Shown here in pieces: positions 1 to 6,267 of a DNA stretch of 11,993 nt (position 1 is its first letter; every line of letters starts with the position of its first letter). Source of the stretch: Firmicutes bacterium UBA1426 (lineage in GTDB: Bacteria > Bacillota > Clostridia > Peptostreptococcales > Anaerovoracaceae). A program made the translations under genes and the position numbers. Below the pieces are notes generated by a model that saw nothing but the letters and a program-made list of their open reading frames with translations, was not told the origin of the DNA and did no database searches. Location: the NCBI GenBank assembly GCA_002329675.1, contig DCUA01000234.1, forward strand, positions 2,219 to 14,211. The letters run 5' to 3'.

Positions 1-14
1 CGAAGGTAATGAGA

Positions 15-25
15 TATACTATAAT
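15..25 (+). promoter_or_regulatory. Probable -10 promoter box for the first BMP lipoprotein gene
   Basis: A perfect TATAAT lies at 20-25, overlapping a weaker TATACT at 15-20, about 36 bases before the ATG at 61. With normal spacing the -35 box would fall at or before base 1, so it cannot be inspected. A GGAGG ribosome site follows at 51-55. The promoter call rests on the -10 match and its position only. Confidence 0.45.
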
Positions 26-60
26 TTAATTGTAGTAGTACCAAATGATCGGAGGAACCA

Positions 61-1083
61 ATGAAAAAGATTCTGTTGCTGTGCATGATAGCAATGTTGC
101 TTATCGTTAACACAGCATGCGATACAATCGAAGCAAAGCCAATCGATCCACTGCCCAAAGTGGTCATGGTGGCCTCGGAAGGAGGCCTGGGAGATGCATC
201 TTTCAACGATATGGCCTATGAAGGTATTTTAAGAGCTGCGGAGGATTATACGATTGAAATAACGGTTAAAGAACCATTAACGCAGGATGATTACATAGAG
301 GCAGTAGCCGGAGCCGCACTTGAGGGCGCAGATCTCGTCATTGCTGTGGGGCATATCGAGGGGGATGACCTGGAGGAAATTGCAGAGGAAAGCCCGGACA
401 CTCTATTCGCAGTGGTGGATTCGGAGCATGAGGCTCCGGATAATGTGATGAGCCTCTCCTTTAAAGAGGAGGAAGGCGCCTTCCTCGTTGGCGTAATCGC
501 CGCCATGTCTTCGGAAACACAAACTCTGGGATTTATAGGGGGCGTAGAGGATGGTACCCTGGATGGATTTGAGTTCGGTTATCGGGCCGGTATCAAGGCT
601 GTCAATCCCGAGGCAAGAGTTCTGGTGGAATACACAGATCGGTTTGACAATGCAGAGGCTGGAAAAGAGGCAGCTCTGTCACTCATCGATGAAGGAGCGG
701 ATGTGATCTTTCATGCTTCGGGAGAGTGCGGGATCGGCGTGATCGAAGCAGCTGATGAGCGGGGCGTATGGGCCATAGGAGTCGATAAAGATCAGTCATA
801 CATAGATCCGGATACAGTGCTTTGCTCTATGTTCAAGCGCGTTGACAACGGTGTATATCTGTCTATTCAGAGCTTCCTGGATGGAGAATTCGAAGGTGGC
901 GTTTACAGATTCGGTCTTGATTTTGAAGCTGTTGGCTATTCCGACAAGGCGGGGAATCTGACGGAGGAGGCAAAAGCACAGGCAGACTTTTATGCTGCCG
1001 CTATCCTGGCGGGGGACATTTACATACCGGAAAACAGGGAGCAATTCGAGGAGTTCAAAGTTCCCGATCTGGAGCAGGAATAA
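61..1083 (+). CDS. BMP-family substrate-binding lipoprotein (nucleoside ABC transporter), paralogue 1
   Basis: Probable extracellular lipid-anchored binding protein that delivers a purine or other nucleoside to an ABC importer. The 340-residue product has a Lys-Lys start and a hydrophobic segment at 4-19 ending at Cys20, the likely lipidation site. Residue -3 is Asn17 rather than the usual Leu, so the lipobox is atypical. BMP-family signatures are GGLGDASFND at 41-50, FKEEEGAFLVG at 134-144, GFIGG at 157-161 and GVDKDQS at 240-246. Family members such as T. pallidum PnrA and B. subtilis NupN bind nucleosides; the substrate here is inferred. ATG 61 is supported by GGAGG at 51-55. An intrinsic terminator directly after the stop makes the gene a separate unit from the second BMP gene, with which it shares motifs but is clearly diverged. 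It could serve a different nucleoside through the same permease. Confidence 0.9.
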   Translation: MKKILLLCMIAMLLIVNTACDTIEAKPIDPLPKVVMVASEGGLGDASFNDMAYEGILRAAEDYTIEITVKEPLTQDDYIEAVAGAALEGADLVIAVGHIEGDDLEEIAEESPDTLFAVVDSEHEAPDNVMSLSFKEEEGAFLVGVIAAMSSETQTLGFIGGVEDGTLDGFEFGYRAGIKAVNPEARVLVEYTDRFDNAEAGKEAALSLIDEGADVIFHASGECGIGVIEAADERGVWAIGVDKDQSYIDPDTVLCSMFKRVDNGVYLSIQSFLDGEFEGGVYRFGLDFEAVGYSDKAGNLTEEAKAQADFYAAAILAGDIYIPENREQFEEFKVPDLEQE

Positions 1084-1109
1084 AAACAGCTTTTCACTTC
1101 GCTGTTTTT
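1082..1109 (+). terminator. Intrinsic terminator after first BMP gene
   Basis: Perfect 9-bp stem AAAAACAGC (1082-1090) with GCTGTTTTT (1101-1109), loop TTTTCACTTC. The 3' arm itself supplies the T run. It starts inside the stop codon of the upstream gene, so there is essentially no 3' untranslated region. The A/T half of the stem is typical of a terminator that could work in either direction, but no minus-strand gene is seen. Confidence 0.8.
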
Positions 1110-1119
1110 GGAGTATAAT
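1091..1119 (+). promoter_or_regulatory. Probable promoter of second BMP gene, overlapping the terminator
   Basis: TATAAT (perfect) at 1114-1119 is preceded, after exactly 17 bases, by TTTTCA at 1091-1096, a 4-of-6 match to TTGACA. The -35 box lies in the loop of the preceding terminator and the spacer covers its 3' arm. Transcription would start near 1126, giving a leader of roughly 45 bases before ATG 1170. The -10 is strong and the -35 modest. Confidence 0.6.
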
Positions 1120-1169
1120 GGAAGAAGTTCATTAATGCTTAACGAACAAATTAGGAGGAGAAGAATCAA

Positions 1170-2279
1170 ATGAAGAAATTTTTGGTATTGCTGCTGGCCT
1201 TTGCTATGGTATTTAGCTTAGCGGCTTGTGGCGGCACAGAGCCTGCTCCCGATGACGATGGCGAACCGGTTGCTGAAGGATACGAGATTGCGATGATCAC
1301 CGACATCGGTTCCATCGATGACAAATCCTTCAACCAAGGGACCTGGGAGGGTATAGTAGCTTATGCCGAAGAGAACGGAATCACGCATAAATACTATAAG
1401 CCTACCGAGCAAACCACCGATGCTTATCTGGCATCCATCCAGCTGGCAGTTGAAGGCGGAGCCAAAGTAGTAGTTACCCCTGGCTTCCTCTTCGAAGAGC
1501 CCATCTTTATCGCACAGGATATGTACGAAGATGTTAACTTCATTCTGATCGACGGAAATCCGCACAATGCAGACTACACTGAGTTCAGGACCAACGACAA
1601 TGCCGTAGGTATCGTTTATGCAGAAGAAGAATCCGGATATCTTGCCGGTTACGCAGCTGTAAAAGACGGCTATACCAAGCTGGGCTTCATGGGCGGAATG
1701 GCTGTTCCCGCTGTTGTACGTTTTGGTTACGGATTTGCTCAGGGTGCCGAAGCAGCTGCTGCTGAGCTTGGCATTCCCAGCATCGAACTGAAATACCACT
1801 ACACCGGCAATTTCGATGCCACACCGGAAACCCAGACCCTGGCTACCTCCTGGTATGCTGAGGGCGTTGAAGTTATCTTTGCCTGCGGTGGACTGGTTGG
1901 AAACTCCGTCATGTCTGCTGCTGAAGCATCAGGTGCAGCGGTCATCGGTGTTGACGTTGATCAGAGTTCTGAGTCCGAGACTGTCATCACTTCCGCTATG
2001 AAGGGCTTAGCTGCTTCTGTACAGTCGGCTCTGGAAGCCTACTATGCAGGGAACTTCCCGGGTGGAGAAGCTCTGGTTTACGGAGCAGCCCAGGACGGCG
2101 TTCAGTTGCCGATGGAAACCTCTAAGTTCGAGAACTTCACGCAAGCTGACTACGATGCAGTCTTTGCTGATCTGGTTGCCGGAAATATCAAGCTGGTCAA
2201 GGATACCGATGCAAGCGGCAAAGAGATGACTCTCAATGATCTTGGTTTGTCCATCGTTAAGGCTACTTTGGTGGAATAG
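1170..2279 (+). CDS. nupN: BMP-family nucleoside-binding lipoprotein, paralogue 2 (NupN/PnrA type)
   Basis: Probable main binding protein of the nucleoside importer encoded downstream, anchored on the outer face of the membrane. Its 369 residues open with a textbook lipoprotein signal: Lys2-Lys3, a hydrophobic core and the lipobox Leu17-Ala18-Ala19-Cys20, followed by an acidic, flexible linker (about 21-36). The BMP fold shows DIGSIDDKSFNQGTWEG (45-61), EEESGYLAGYAA (152-163), LGFMGG (171-176) with a following FGYGF segment, and GVDVDQS (260-266). These are the family's ligand-pocket segments. ATG 1170 has AGGAGG at 1153-1158. The gene has its own promoter and a strong terminator, which fits separate, higher expression of the binding protein. 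Nucleoside specificity is inferred from the family and from the neighbouring nupOPQ genes; the symbol follows B. subtilis usage and does not assert orthology. Confidence 0.92.
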   Translation: MKKFLVLLLAFAMVFSLAACGGTEPAPDDDGEPVAEGYEIAMITDIGSIDDKSFNQGTWEGIVAYAEENGITHKYYKPTEQTTDAYLASIQLAVEGGAKVVVTPGFLFEEPIFIAQDMYEDVNFILIDGNPHNADYTEFRTNDNAVGIVYAEEESGYLAGYAAVKDGYTKLGFMGGMAVPAVVRFGYGFAQGAEAAAAELGIPSIELKYHYTGNFDATPETQTLATSWYAEGVEVIFACGGLVGNSVMSAAEASGAAVIGVDVDQSSESETVITSAMKGLAASVQSALEAYYAGNFPGGEALVYGAAQDGVQLPMETSKFENFTQADYDAVFADLVAGNIKLVKDTDASGKEMTLNDLGLSIVKATLVE

Positions 2280-2317
2280 CACCAGTCCGTACTTAACTCT
2301 TTATATCATGAATTTAT

Positions 2318-2354
2318 CAGCGAGCTCCGATAAAAGGAGCTCGCTGTTGTTTGT
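2318..2354 (+). terminator. Strong intrinsic terminator after second BMP gene
   Basis: Perfect 11-bp GC-rich stem CAGCGAGCTCC (2318-2328) with GGAGCTCGCTG (2336-2346), loop GATAAAA, then the T-rich tail TTGTTTGT (2347-2354). It lies 38 bases after the stop codon and should separate the binding-protein transcript from the permease operon, perhaps with partial read-through. Confidence 0.88.
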
Positions 2355-2497
2355 CCAAAGACCAGGACGGGCATATATTAATAATGATTTATTTTTCATG
2401 ATATTTCATGTATAATTAGGACGTGTTGTATTATTGAAATTATAATCTGTTTTTTACTGTATGGTAAATGTAAAAACCCACAAACGGAGGGCAACAT
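2355..2497 (+). promoter_or_regulatory. AT-rich leader and promoter region of nupOPQ
   Basis: This stretch holds two perfect TATAAT boxes, at 2411-2416 and 2441-2446. Neither has a good -35: TTTATT at 2388-2393 is a 3-of-6 match, 17 bases before the first. Downstream, TTTTTAC (2451-2457) can pair with GTAAAAA (2470-2476). The ribosome site GGAGG is at 2486-2490, seven bases before ATG 2498. The region is likely to contain the nupOPQ promoter, but which box is used cannot be decided. I found no purine-riboswitch core. Confidence 0.5.
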
Positions 2498-4030
2498 ATG
2501 GATTATGTGATCGAAATGTTGAACATCACAAAAGAGTTTCCCGGGATCATTGCAAATGATAACATTACTCTCCAACTAAAAAAGGGTGAGATTCATGCGC
2601 TGCTCGGTGAAAACGGTGCGGGAAAATCTACACTGATGAGTGTGCTCTTTGGCCTTTACCAACCGGAAAAAGGCACCATCAAGAAAGAAGGAAAAGAAGT
2701 AAAGATCAACGACCCTAACGCTGCCAACGCCCTTGGGATCGGTATGGTGCATCAGCATTTTAAGCTCGTGCACAACTTTACAGTGCTGCAGAACATCATC
2801 TTAGGTGTGGAGACTACCCATAATGGTCTGCTGCGAATGGACGATGCGAGAACAAAAGTAGTATCGCTTTCGAAAAGATACGGGCTTTCCGTGGATCCTG
2901 ATGCGCTGATCCAGGATATTACAGTTGGTATGCAGCAGCGTGTTGAAATCTTAAAAATGCTCTATCGCGACAATGAAATTCTCATCTTTGATGAACCTAC
3001 TGCTGTGCTCACTCCCCAGGAAATCGACGAACTTATGAAAATCATGAAGGATCTGGCAGCAGAAGGAAAGTCCATACTTTTTATCACTCATAAACTGAAT
3101 GAGATCAAAGAGGTTGCAGACCGCTGTACCGTGCTGCGCAAGGGAAAACTTGTGGGCACTGTAGATGTGGCAGACACTTCCATTGAACAAATGTCCGAGA
3201 TGATGGTCGGCCGGAAAATCGATTTTGCGGTAGAAAAGGCAGATGTGGAGCCCGGCGAGCCTGTATTGGAGGTTCGGGGACTCACCGTTGGCGGTAAGCA
3301 CACGAAGAAATCTGTAAAAGATGTATCCTTTACTGTAAGAAAAGGTGAGATAGTCTGTATTGCAGGGATCGATGGTAACGGACAGTCAGAGCTTGTCTAC
3401 GCACTGACCGGCCTGCAGCCCATTGAGAAAGGCCAGATACTGATCAACGGCAAGGACATAACCCACCTTTCCATCCGGAAACGCAATGCGGAAGGTATGA
3501 GCCATATTCCCGAAGACAGACATAAACATGGGTTGGTTCTCGATTACAGCCTTGAAGAGAATCTGGTGCTCAAATGCTATTATACACCTATATTTCAGAA
3601 AAACGGATTCCTCAAGTTCCAGAAGATCAATGAGTATGCGAACTGCCTCATCGCCAAATACGACATCCGCAGCGGACAAGGTGCGAAGACCATTGCGCGG
3701 AGCATGTCCGGGGGTAATCAGCAAAAGGCGATCGTTGCCAGAGAAATCGATCTCGGCCCCGAGATCCTGATCGCAGTTCAGCCTACCCGCGGTCTGGACG
3801 TTGGAGCCATCGAATATATTCACAAACAGCTCCTGTCGCAGCGTGAAGAAGGAAAGGCAGTTCTTCTGATTTCCCTGGAGCTGGACGAAGTCATGGACAT
3901 CAGCGATCGGATCCTGGTCATCTACGAGGGAGAGATCGTGGGAGAGCTGGATCCCAAGACCGCAACATTGCAGGAATTGGGCCTGTACATGGCCGGTGGC
4001 AAGCGAGATGAAAGGAGTGAGGCAATATGA
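2498..4030 (+). CDS. nupO: Nucleoside ABC importer ATPase with two nucleotide-binding domains
   Basis: Cytoplasmic ATPase that drives nucleoside import through NupP and NupQ. The 510-residue protein has two fused ABC domains (about 1-245 and 255-510), as in the sugar/nucleoside RbsA/NupO group. Domain 1 has Walker A GENGAGKST (37-45), Q-loop Gln86, a degenerate signature TVGMQQR (142-148), Walker B ILIFDEP (161-167) and His198. Domain 2 has a degraded Walker A, GIDGNGQSE (290-298), with no Lys, a good signature SMSGGNQQK (402-410), and LIAVQPTRG (424-432), where the Walker B Asp and Glu are replaced by Val and Gln. So one composite site, domain 1 Walker A/B facing the domain 2 signature, should hydrolyse ATP. 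From memory this asymmetry is normal for NupO-type proteins. The stop overlaps the nupP start by four bases (ATGA), indicating translational coupling. Confidence 0.95.
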   Translation: MDYVIEMLNITKEFPGIIANDNITLQLKKGEIHALLGENGAGKSTLMSVLFGLYQPEKGTIKKEGKEVKINDPNAANALGIGMVHQHFKLVHNFTVLQNIILGVETTHNGLLRMDDARTKVVSLSKRYGLSVDPDALIQDITVGMQQRVEILKMLYRDNEILIFDEPTAVLTPQEIDELMKIMKDLAAEGKSILFITHKLNEIKEVADRCTVLRKGKLVGTVDVADTSIEQMSEMMVGRKIDFAVEKADVEPGEPVLEVRGLTVGGKHTKKSVKDVSFTVRKGEIVCIAGIDGNGQSELVYALTGLQPIEKGQILINGKDITHLSIRKRNAEGMSHIPEDRHKHGLVLDYSLEENLVLKCYYTPIFQKNGFLKFQKINEYANCLIAKYDIRSGQGAKTIARSMSGGNQQKAIVAREIDLGPEILIAVQPTRGLDVGAIEYIHKQLLSQREEGKAVLLISLELDEVMDISDRILVIYEGEIVGELDPKTATLQELGLYMAGGKRDERSEAI

Positions 4031-5175
4031 TCCTGTTAAAAAAGCTGCTTAACATTCGCGGATTCAATAACGCTACTTCTTCCATCGTTGCTATTTTTGC
4101 CGGATTACTATTCGGATTCATCATCCTGCTGATCAGTAACCCGTCCCAGGCGGTAGATGGTTTCATCATAATCCTCAAGGGAGGCTTTTCCACAGGCGGA
4201 AAAGGAATGGGACAGGTCATGTACTTCGCTACACCACTGATCCTGACGGGCTTATCCGTAGGATTTGCCTTCAAGACGGGCCTGTTCAACATCGGTGCAT
4301 CCGGACAGTTTATCATGGGGGCTTTTGCGGCCGTTTACATCGGCGTAAAATGGACCTTTATTCCCGCACCATTCCATTGGATGGTTGCCCTCCTGGCTGC
4401 TACCATAGTAGGAGGCCTGTGGGCTCTTATACCGGGACTTCTGAAGGCATACTTAAATGTACACGAAGTAATCTCCACGATCATGATGAATTATATCGGG
4501 ATGTATCTGGCTAACTTCCTGGTCAAGTCCACGGTATACGATTCTAAAAAAGCGCTCTCCATGAACGTGGCCGAATCTGCTGTTCTGCCGAAAGGAGGAT
4601 TGGACAAGATCTTCTACAACCCCATAGGCTCTTCCGGGGCTGTGGACTTATCTACGGTGAACAGCGGATTCTATATCGCTTTAGTTGTTGCTGTTATCAT
4701 GTTCATCGTACTTAATAAAACTACTTTCGGTTATGAACTCAAGGCTTGCGGATTCAATCAGAATGCAAGCAAATACGCAGGGATCAATGAAAAAAGGAGT
4801 ATCGTGCTGTCTATGGTCATCGCCGGTGCTTTGGCCGGCCTTGGCGGCGGACTTCTATATCTCTCCGGAGCCAGCGGCCGCCACATCAAAGCAGTAGATG
4901 TTCTGGCAGCGGAAGGCTTTAACGGTATTCCCGTGGCGTTACTGGGTCTGTCCAATCCCATAGGAATCATATTCTCGGCGATTTTCATCTCCTACATCAC
5001 TCTGGGTGGAAACTATCTGCAGACTCTGAATTTCGTTCCGGAGATCATCGATGTCATAATCGCCTGCGTCATCTACTTCAGCGCCTTTGCCCTTCTCTTC
5101 AGAAATATACTGCCAAGGTTGCTGAAATGGAGAATGGATGCGGCAGAGATCAAGAACGAAAGGGGGAACGAATAA
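4027..5175 (+). CDS. nupP: Nucleoside ABC importer permease, subunit 1
   Basis: Integral membrane subunit forming half of the nucleoside channel. The 382 residues give about eight to ten hydrophobic segments, roughly at 19-36, 68-84, 92-108, 118-138, 147-166, 215-230, 259-280, 296-328 and 341-358. Family signatures of the LivH/RbsC-like permeases (BPD_transp_2) are GLFNIGASGQFIMGAF (85-100) and the coupling segment LKACGFNQNASKYAGIN (238-254), followed by AGALAGLGGG (266-275). The segment HEVISTIMMNYIG (146-158) is also typical of BMP-linked permeases. ATG 4027 has GGAG at 4014-4017 and overlaps the nupO stop. It pairs with nupQ as a heterodimer. Family assignment is firm; nucleoside substrate comes from the neighbours. 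Confidence 0.93.
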   Translation: MILLKKLLNIRGFNNATSSIVAIFAGLLFGFIILLISNPSQAVDGFIIILKGGFSTGGKGMGQVMYFATPLILTGLSVGFAFKTGLFNIGASGQFIMGAFAAVYIGVKWTFIPAPFHWMVALLAATIVGGLWALIPGLLKAYLNVHEVISTIMMNYIGMYLANFLVKSTVYDSKKALSMNVAESAVLPKGGLDKIFYNPIGSSGAVDLSTVNSGFYIALVVAVIMFIVLNKTTFGYELKACGFNQNASKYAGINEKRSIVLSMVIAGALAGLGGGLLYLSGASGRHIKAVDVLAAEGFNGIPVALLGLSNPIGIIFSAIFISYITLGGNYLQTLNFVPEIIDVIIACVIYFSAFALLFRNILPRLLKWRMDAAEIKNERGNE

Positions 5176-5177
5176 TG
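5161..5177 (+). promoter_or_regulatory. Ribosome site and start junction deciding the nupQ start
   Basis: AGGGGGAA (5161-5168) lies seven bases before ATG 5175, whose A is also the last base of the nupP stop (TAATG). An in-frame ATG at 5127, still inside nupP, would add the hydrophilic 16 residues before MSILYL and has no ribosome site, so 5175 is preferred. Confidence 0.8.
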
Positions 5178-6134
5178 AGTATCCTTTACTTAGTCGTTCA
5201 GCAGACCATGTTCTTCTCCATCCCCTTGCTCATCGTAGCATTGGGCGGTGTATTTACCGAGCGAAGCGGTGTCACTAACATCGCTCTTGACGGTATGATG
5301 ATCATGGGGGCATTTACGAGTATTTTCTTTATAAATCAGATGCAGAGCACTATGAGCGGCCAGCTCTTGCTGCTGATCGCCATTCTCATCGCGGTAGTCA
5401 CGGGAGTGGTTTTTTCCCTGCTTCACGCTTACGCATCCGTGAATATGAAGTCGGATCAGATCATCAGCGGTACAGCACTGAATTTGTTCGCCCCGGCTTT
5501 CGCAATATACGTAGCCCGTATGATCCAGGAAAATGGCGTTCAACAGATCACCTTCAGCAACACTTTCCGTATATCATCGGTTCCGGTGCTGGGTGACATC
5601 CCCATCCTTGGAGGACTACTGTTTAAGAATGCATATATCACCACCTATATCGGATTACTTATCCTGGTGATCTCCGTCATCGTGCTCTATAAAACCCGGT
5701 TCGGGCTGCGTCTCCGCGCCTGTGGTGAACATCCTCACGCTGCGGATTCCGTAGGCATCAACGTATACAGGATGCGCTACGCTGGAGTTATGATATCCGG
5801 TGGTCTGGCCGGGCTGGGAGGATTGGTATTCGTCATTCCGACATCCACACAGTTCAATGCCACCGTTTCAGGTTATGGATTCCTGGCCCTGGCGGTCATG
5901 ATATTCGGTCAGTGGAAGCCCATGAGAGTACTTTTTGCGGCTTTCTTCTTCGGCCTTATGAAGACCATTGCTTCCGCTTATTCCGTCATCCCATTTTTGT
6001 CTACAGCACAGATTCCCAGCGATGTGTATAAAATGATACCTTTTATTGCAACCCTAATAGTACTGGCCTTCAGCTCCAAGTCCTCTCAGGCACCGAGAGC
6101 GGTGGCCGTTCCCTACGATAAGGGCAGCAGATAA
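5175..6134 (+). CDS. nupQ: Nucleoside ABC importer permease, subunit 2
   Basis: Second channel subunit of the importer, 319 residues from ATG 5175. Hydrophobic segments lie near 5-25, 36-55, 63-85, 97-117, 156-173, 203-222, 234-246, 252-270 and 286-301. Diagnostic family segments are GGVFTERSGVTNIALDGMM (24-42), the inner-membrane analogue of the ABC coupling region at LRACGEHPHAADSVGINVYR (180-199), then SGGLAGLGG (208-216) and GFLALAVMIFGQW (235-247). It is smaller than NupP, as is usual for this pair. The start overlaps the nupP stop by one base, so translation is probably coupled. The stop is only five bases before a 112-bp inverted repeat. No ordinary terminator follows, so the message probably either ends or is processed at that repeat, or continues into ygiQ. 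Confidence 0.93.
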   Translation: MSILYLVVQQTMFFSIPLLIVALGGVFTERSGVTNIALDGMMIMGAFTSIFFINQMQSTMSGQLLLLIAILIAVVTGVVFSLLHAYASVNMKSDQIISGTALNLFAPAFAIYVARMIQENGVQQITFSNTFRISSVPVLGDIPILGGLLFKNAYITTYIGLLILVISVIVLYKTRFGLRLRACGEHPHAADSVGINVYRMRYAGVMISGGLAGLGGLVFVIPTSTQFNATVSGYGFLALAVMIFGQWKPMRVLFAAFFFGLMKTIASAYSVIPFLSTAQIPSDVYKMIPFIATLIVLAFSSKSSQAPRAVAVPYDKGSR

Positions 6135-6138
6135 TAAC

Positions 6139-6250
6139 TCAGCCACGGGGACAGACCCTCCGGTTGCTTTTGCACCCAGGGGGACAGACCCCGTGGAAGG
6201 TCTGTCCCCCTGGGTGCAAAAGCAACCGGAGGGTCTGTCCCCGTGGCTGA
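6139..6250. repeat. Perfect 52-bp inverted repeat with 8-bp loop (REP/BIME-like or MITE-like)
   Basis: Arms at 6139-6190 and 6199-6250 are exact reverse complements over 52 bases, with loop CCGTGGAA (6191-6198). Each arm carries two direct copies of an 11-mer spaced 33 bases apart: GGGGACAGACC at 6147 and 6180, and its complement GGTCTGTCCCC at 6199 and 6232. One version, GGGG-ACAGA-CCCC (6180-6192), is a small palindrome. Alternative pairing is possible, for example CCACGGGG (6143-6150) with CCCCGTGG (6189-6196). No T run follows on either side, so it is not a standard terminator. From memory, GGGGACAG-type palindromes recur between genes in many Clostridia; treating it as a dispersed non-autonomous element is inference. 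No target duplication is visible at the edges. In RNA it would form a very stable hairpin between nupQ and ygiQ. Confidence 0.9.
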
Positions 6251-6255
6251 TGTTT

Positions 6256-6267
6256 GGAGGACATATG
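6256..6267 (+). promoter_or_regulatory. Ribosome site deciding the ygiQ start
   Basis: GGAGG at 6256-6260 sits four bases before ATG 6265. It is outside the inverted repeat, only five bases past its end, so a folded hairpin would lie right beside the ribosome-binding region. Earlier in-frame starts (GTG 6193, ATG 6250) fall in the repeat and lack their own ribosome sites. Confidence 0.75.

Noticed and set aside
1130..1137. CATTAATG palindrome in the leader of the second BMP gene
   Set aside because: Only eight AT-rich bases, expected often by chance; no second half-site nearby.
2395..2480. Possible purine riboswitch before nupOPQ (TATAAT plus GGACGTG context)
   Set aside because: The conserved core, including a TTTCTACC-like segment and the paired outer stem, is absent.
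5127..5174. ATG 5127 as the nupQ start
   Set aside because: It lies inside nupP, adds 16 hydrophilic residues before the first membrane segment and has no ribosome site. ATG 5175 fits the TAATG junction.
6139..6250. Long hairpin as an intrinsic terminator
   Set aside because: Neither side carries a T run: TGTTTGG follows on the + strand and no T tract follows on the minus strand. The stem is also far longer than a normal terminator.
6193..6264. GTG 6193 or ATG 6250 as the ygiQ start
   Set aside because: Both lie in the inverted repeat without a ribosome site. ATG 6265 has GGAGG and begins at the conserved MAFLPVTREDM segment.
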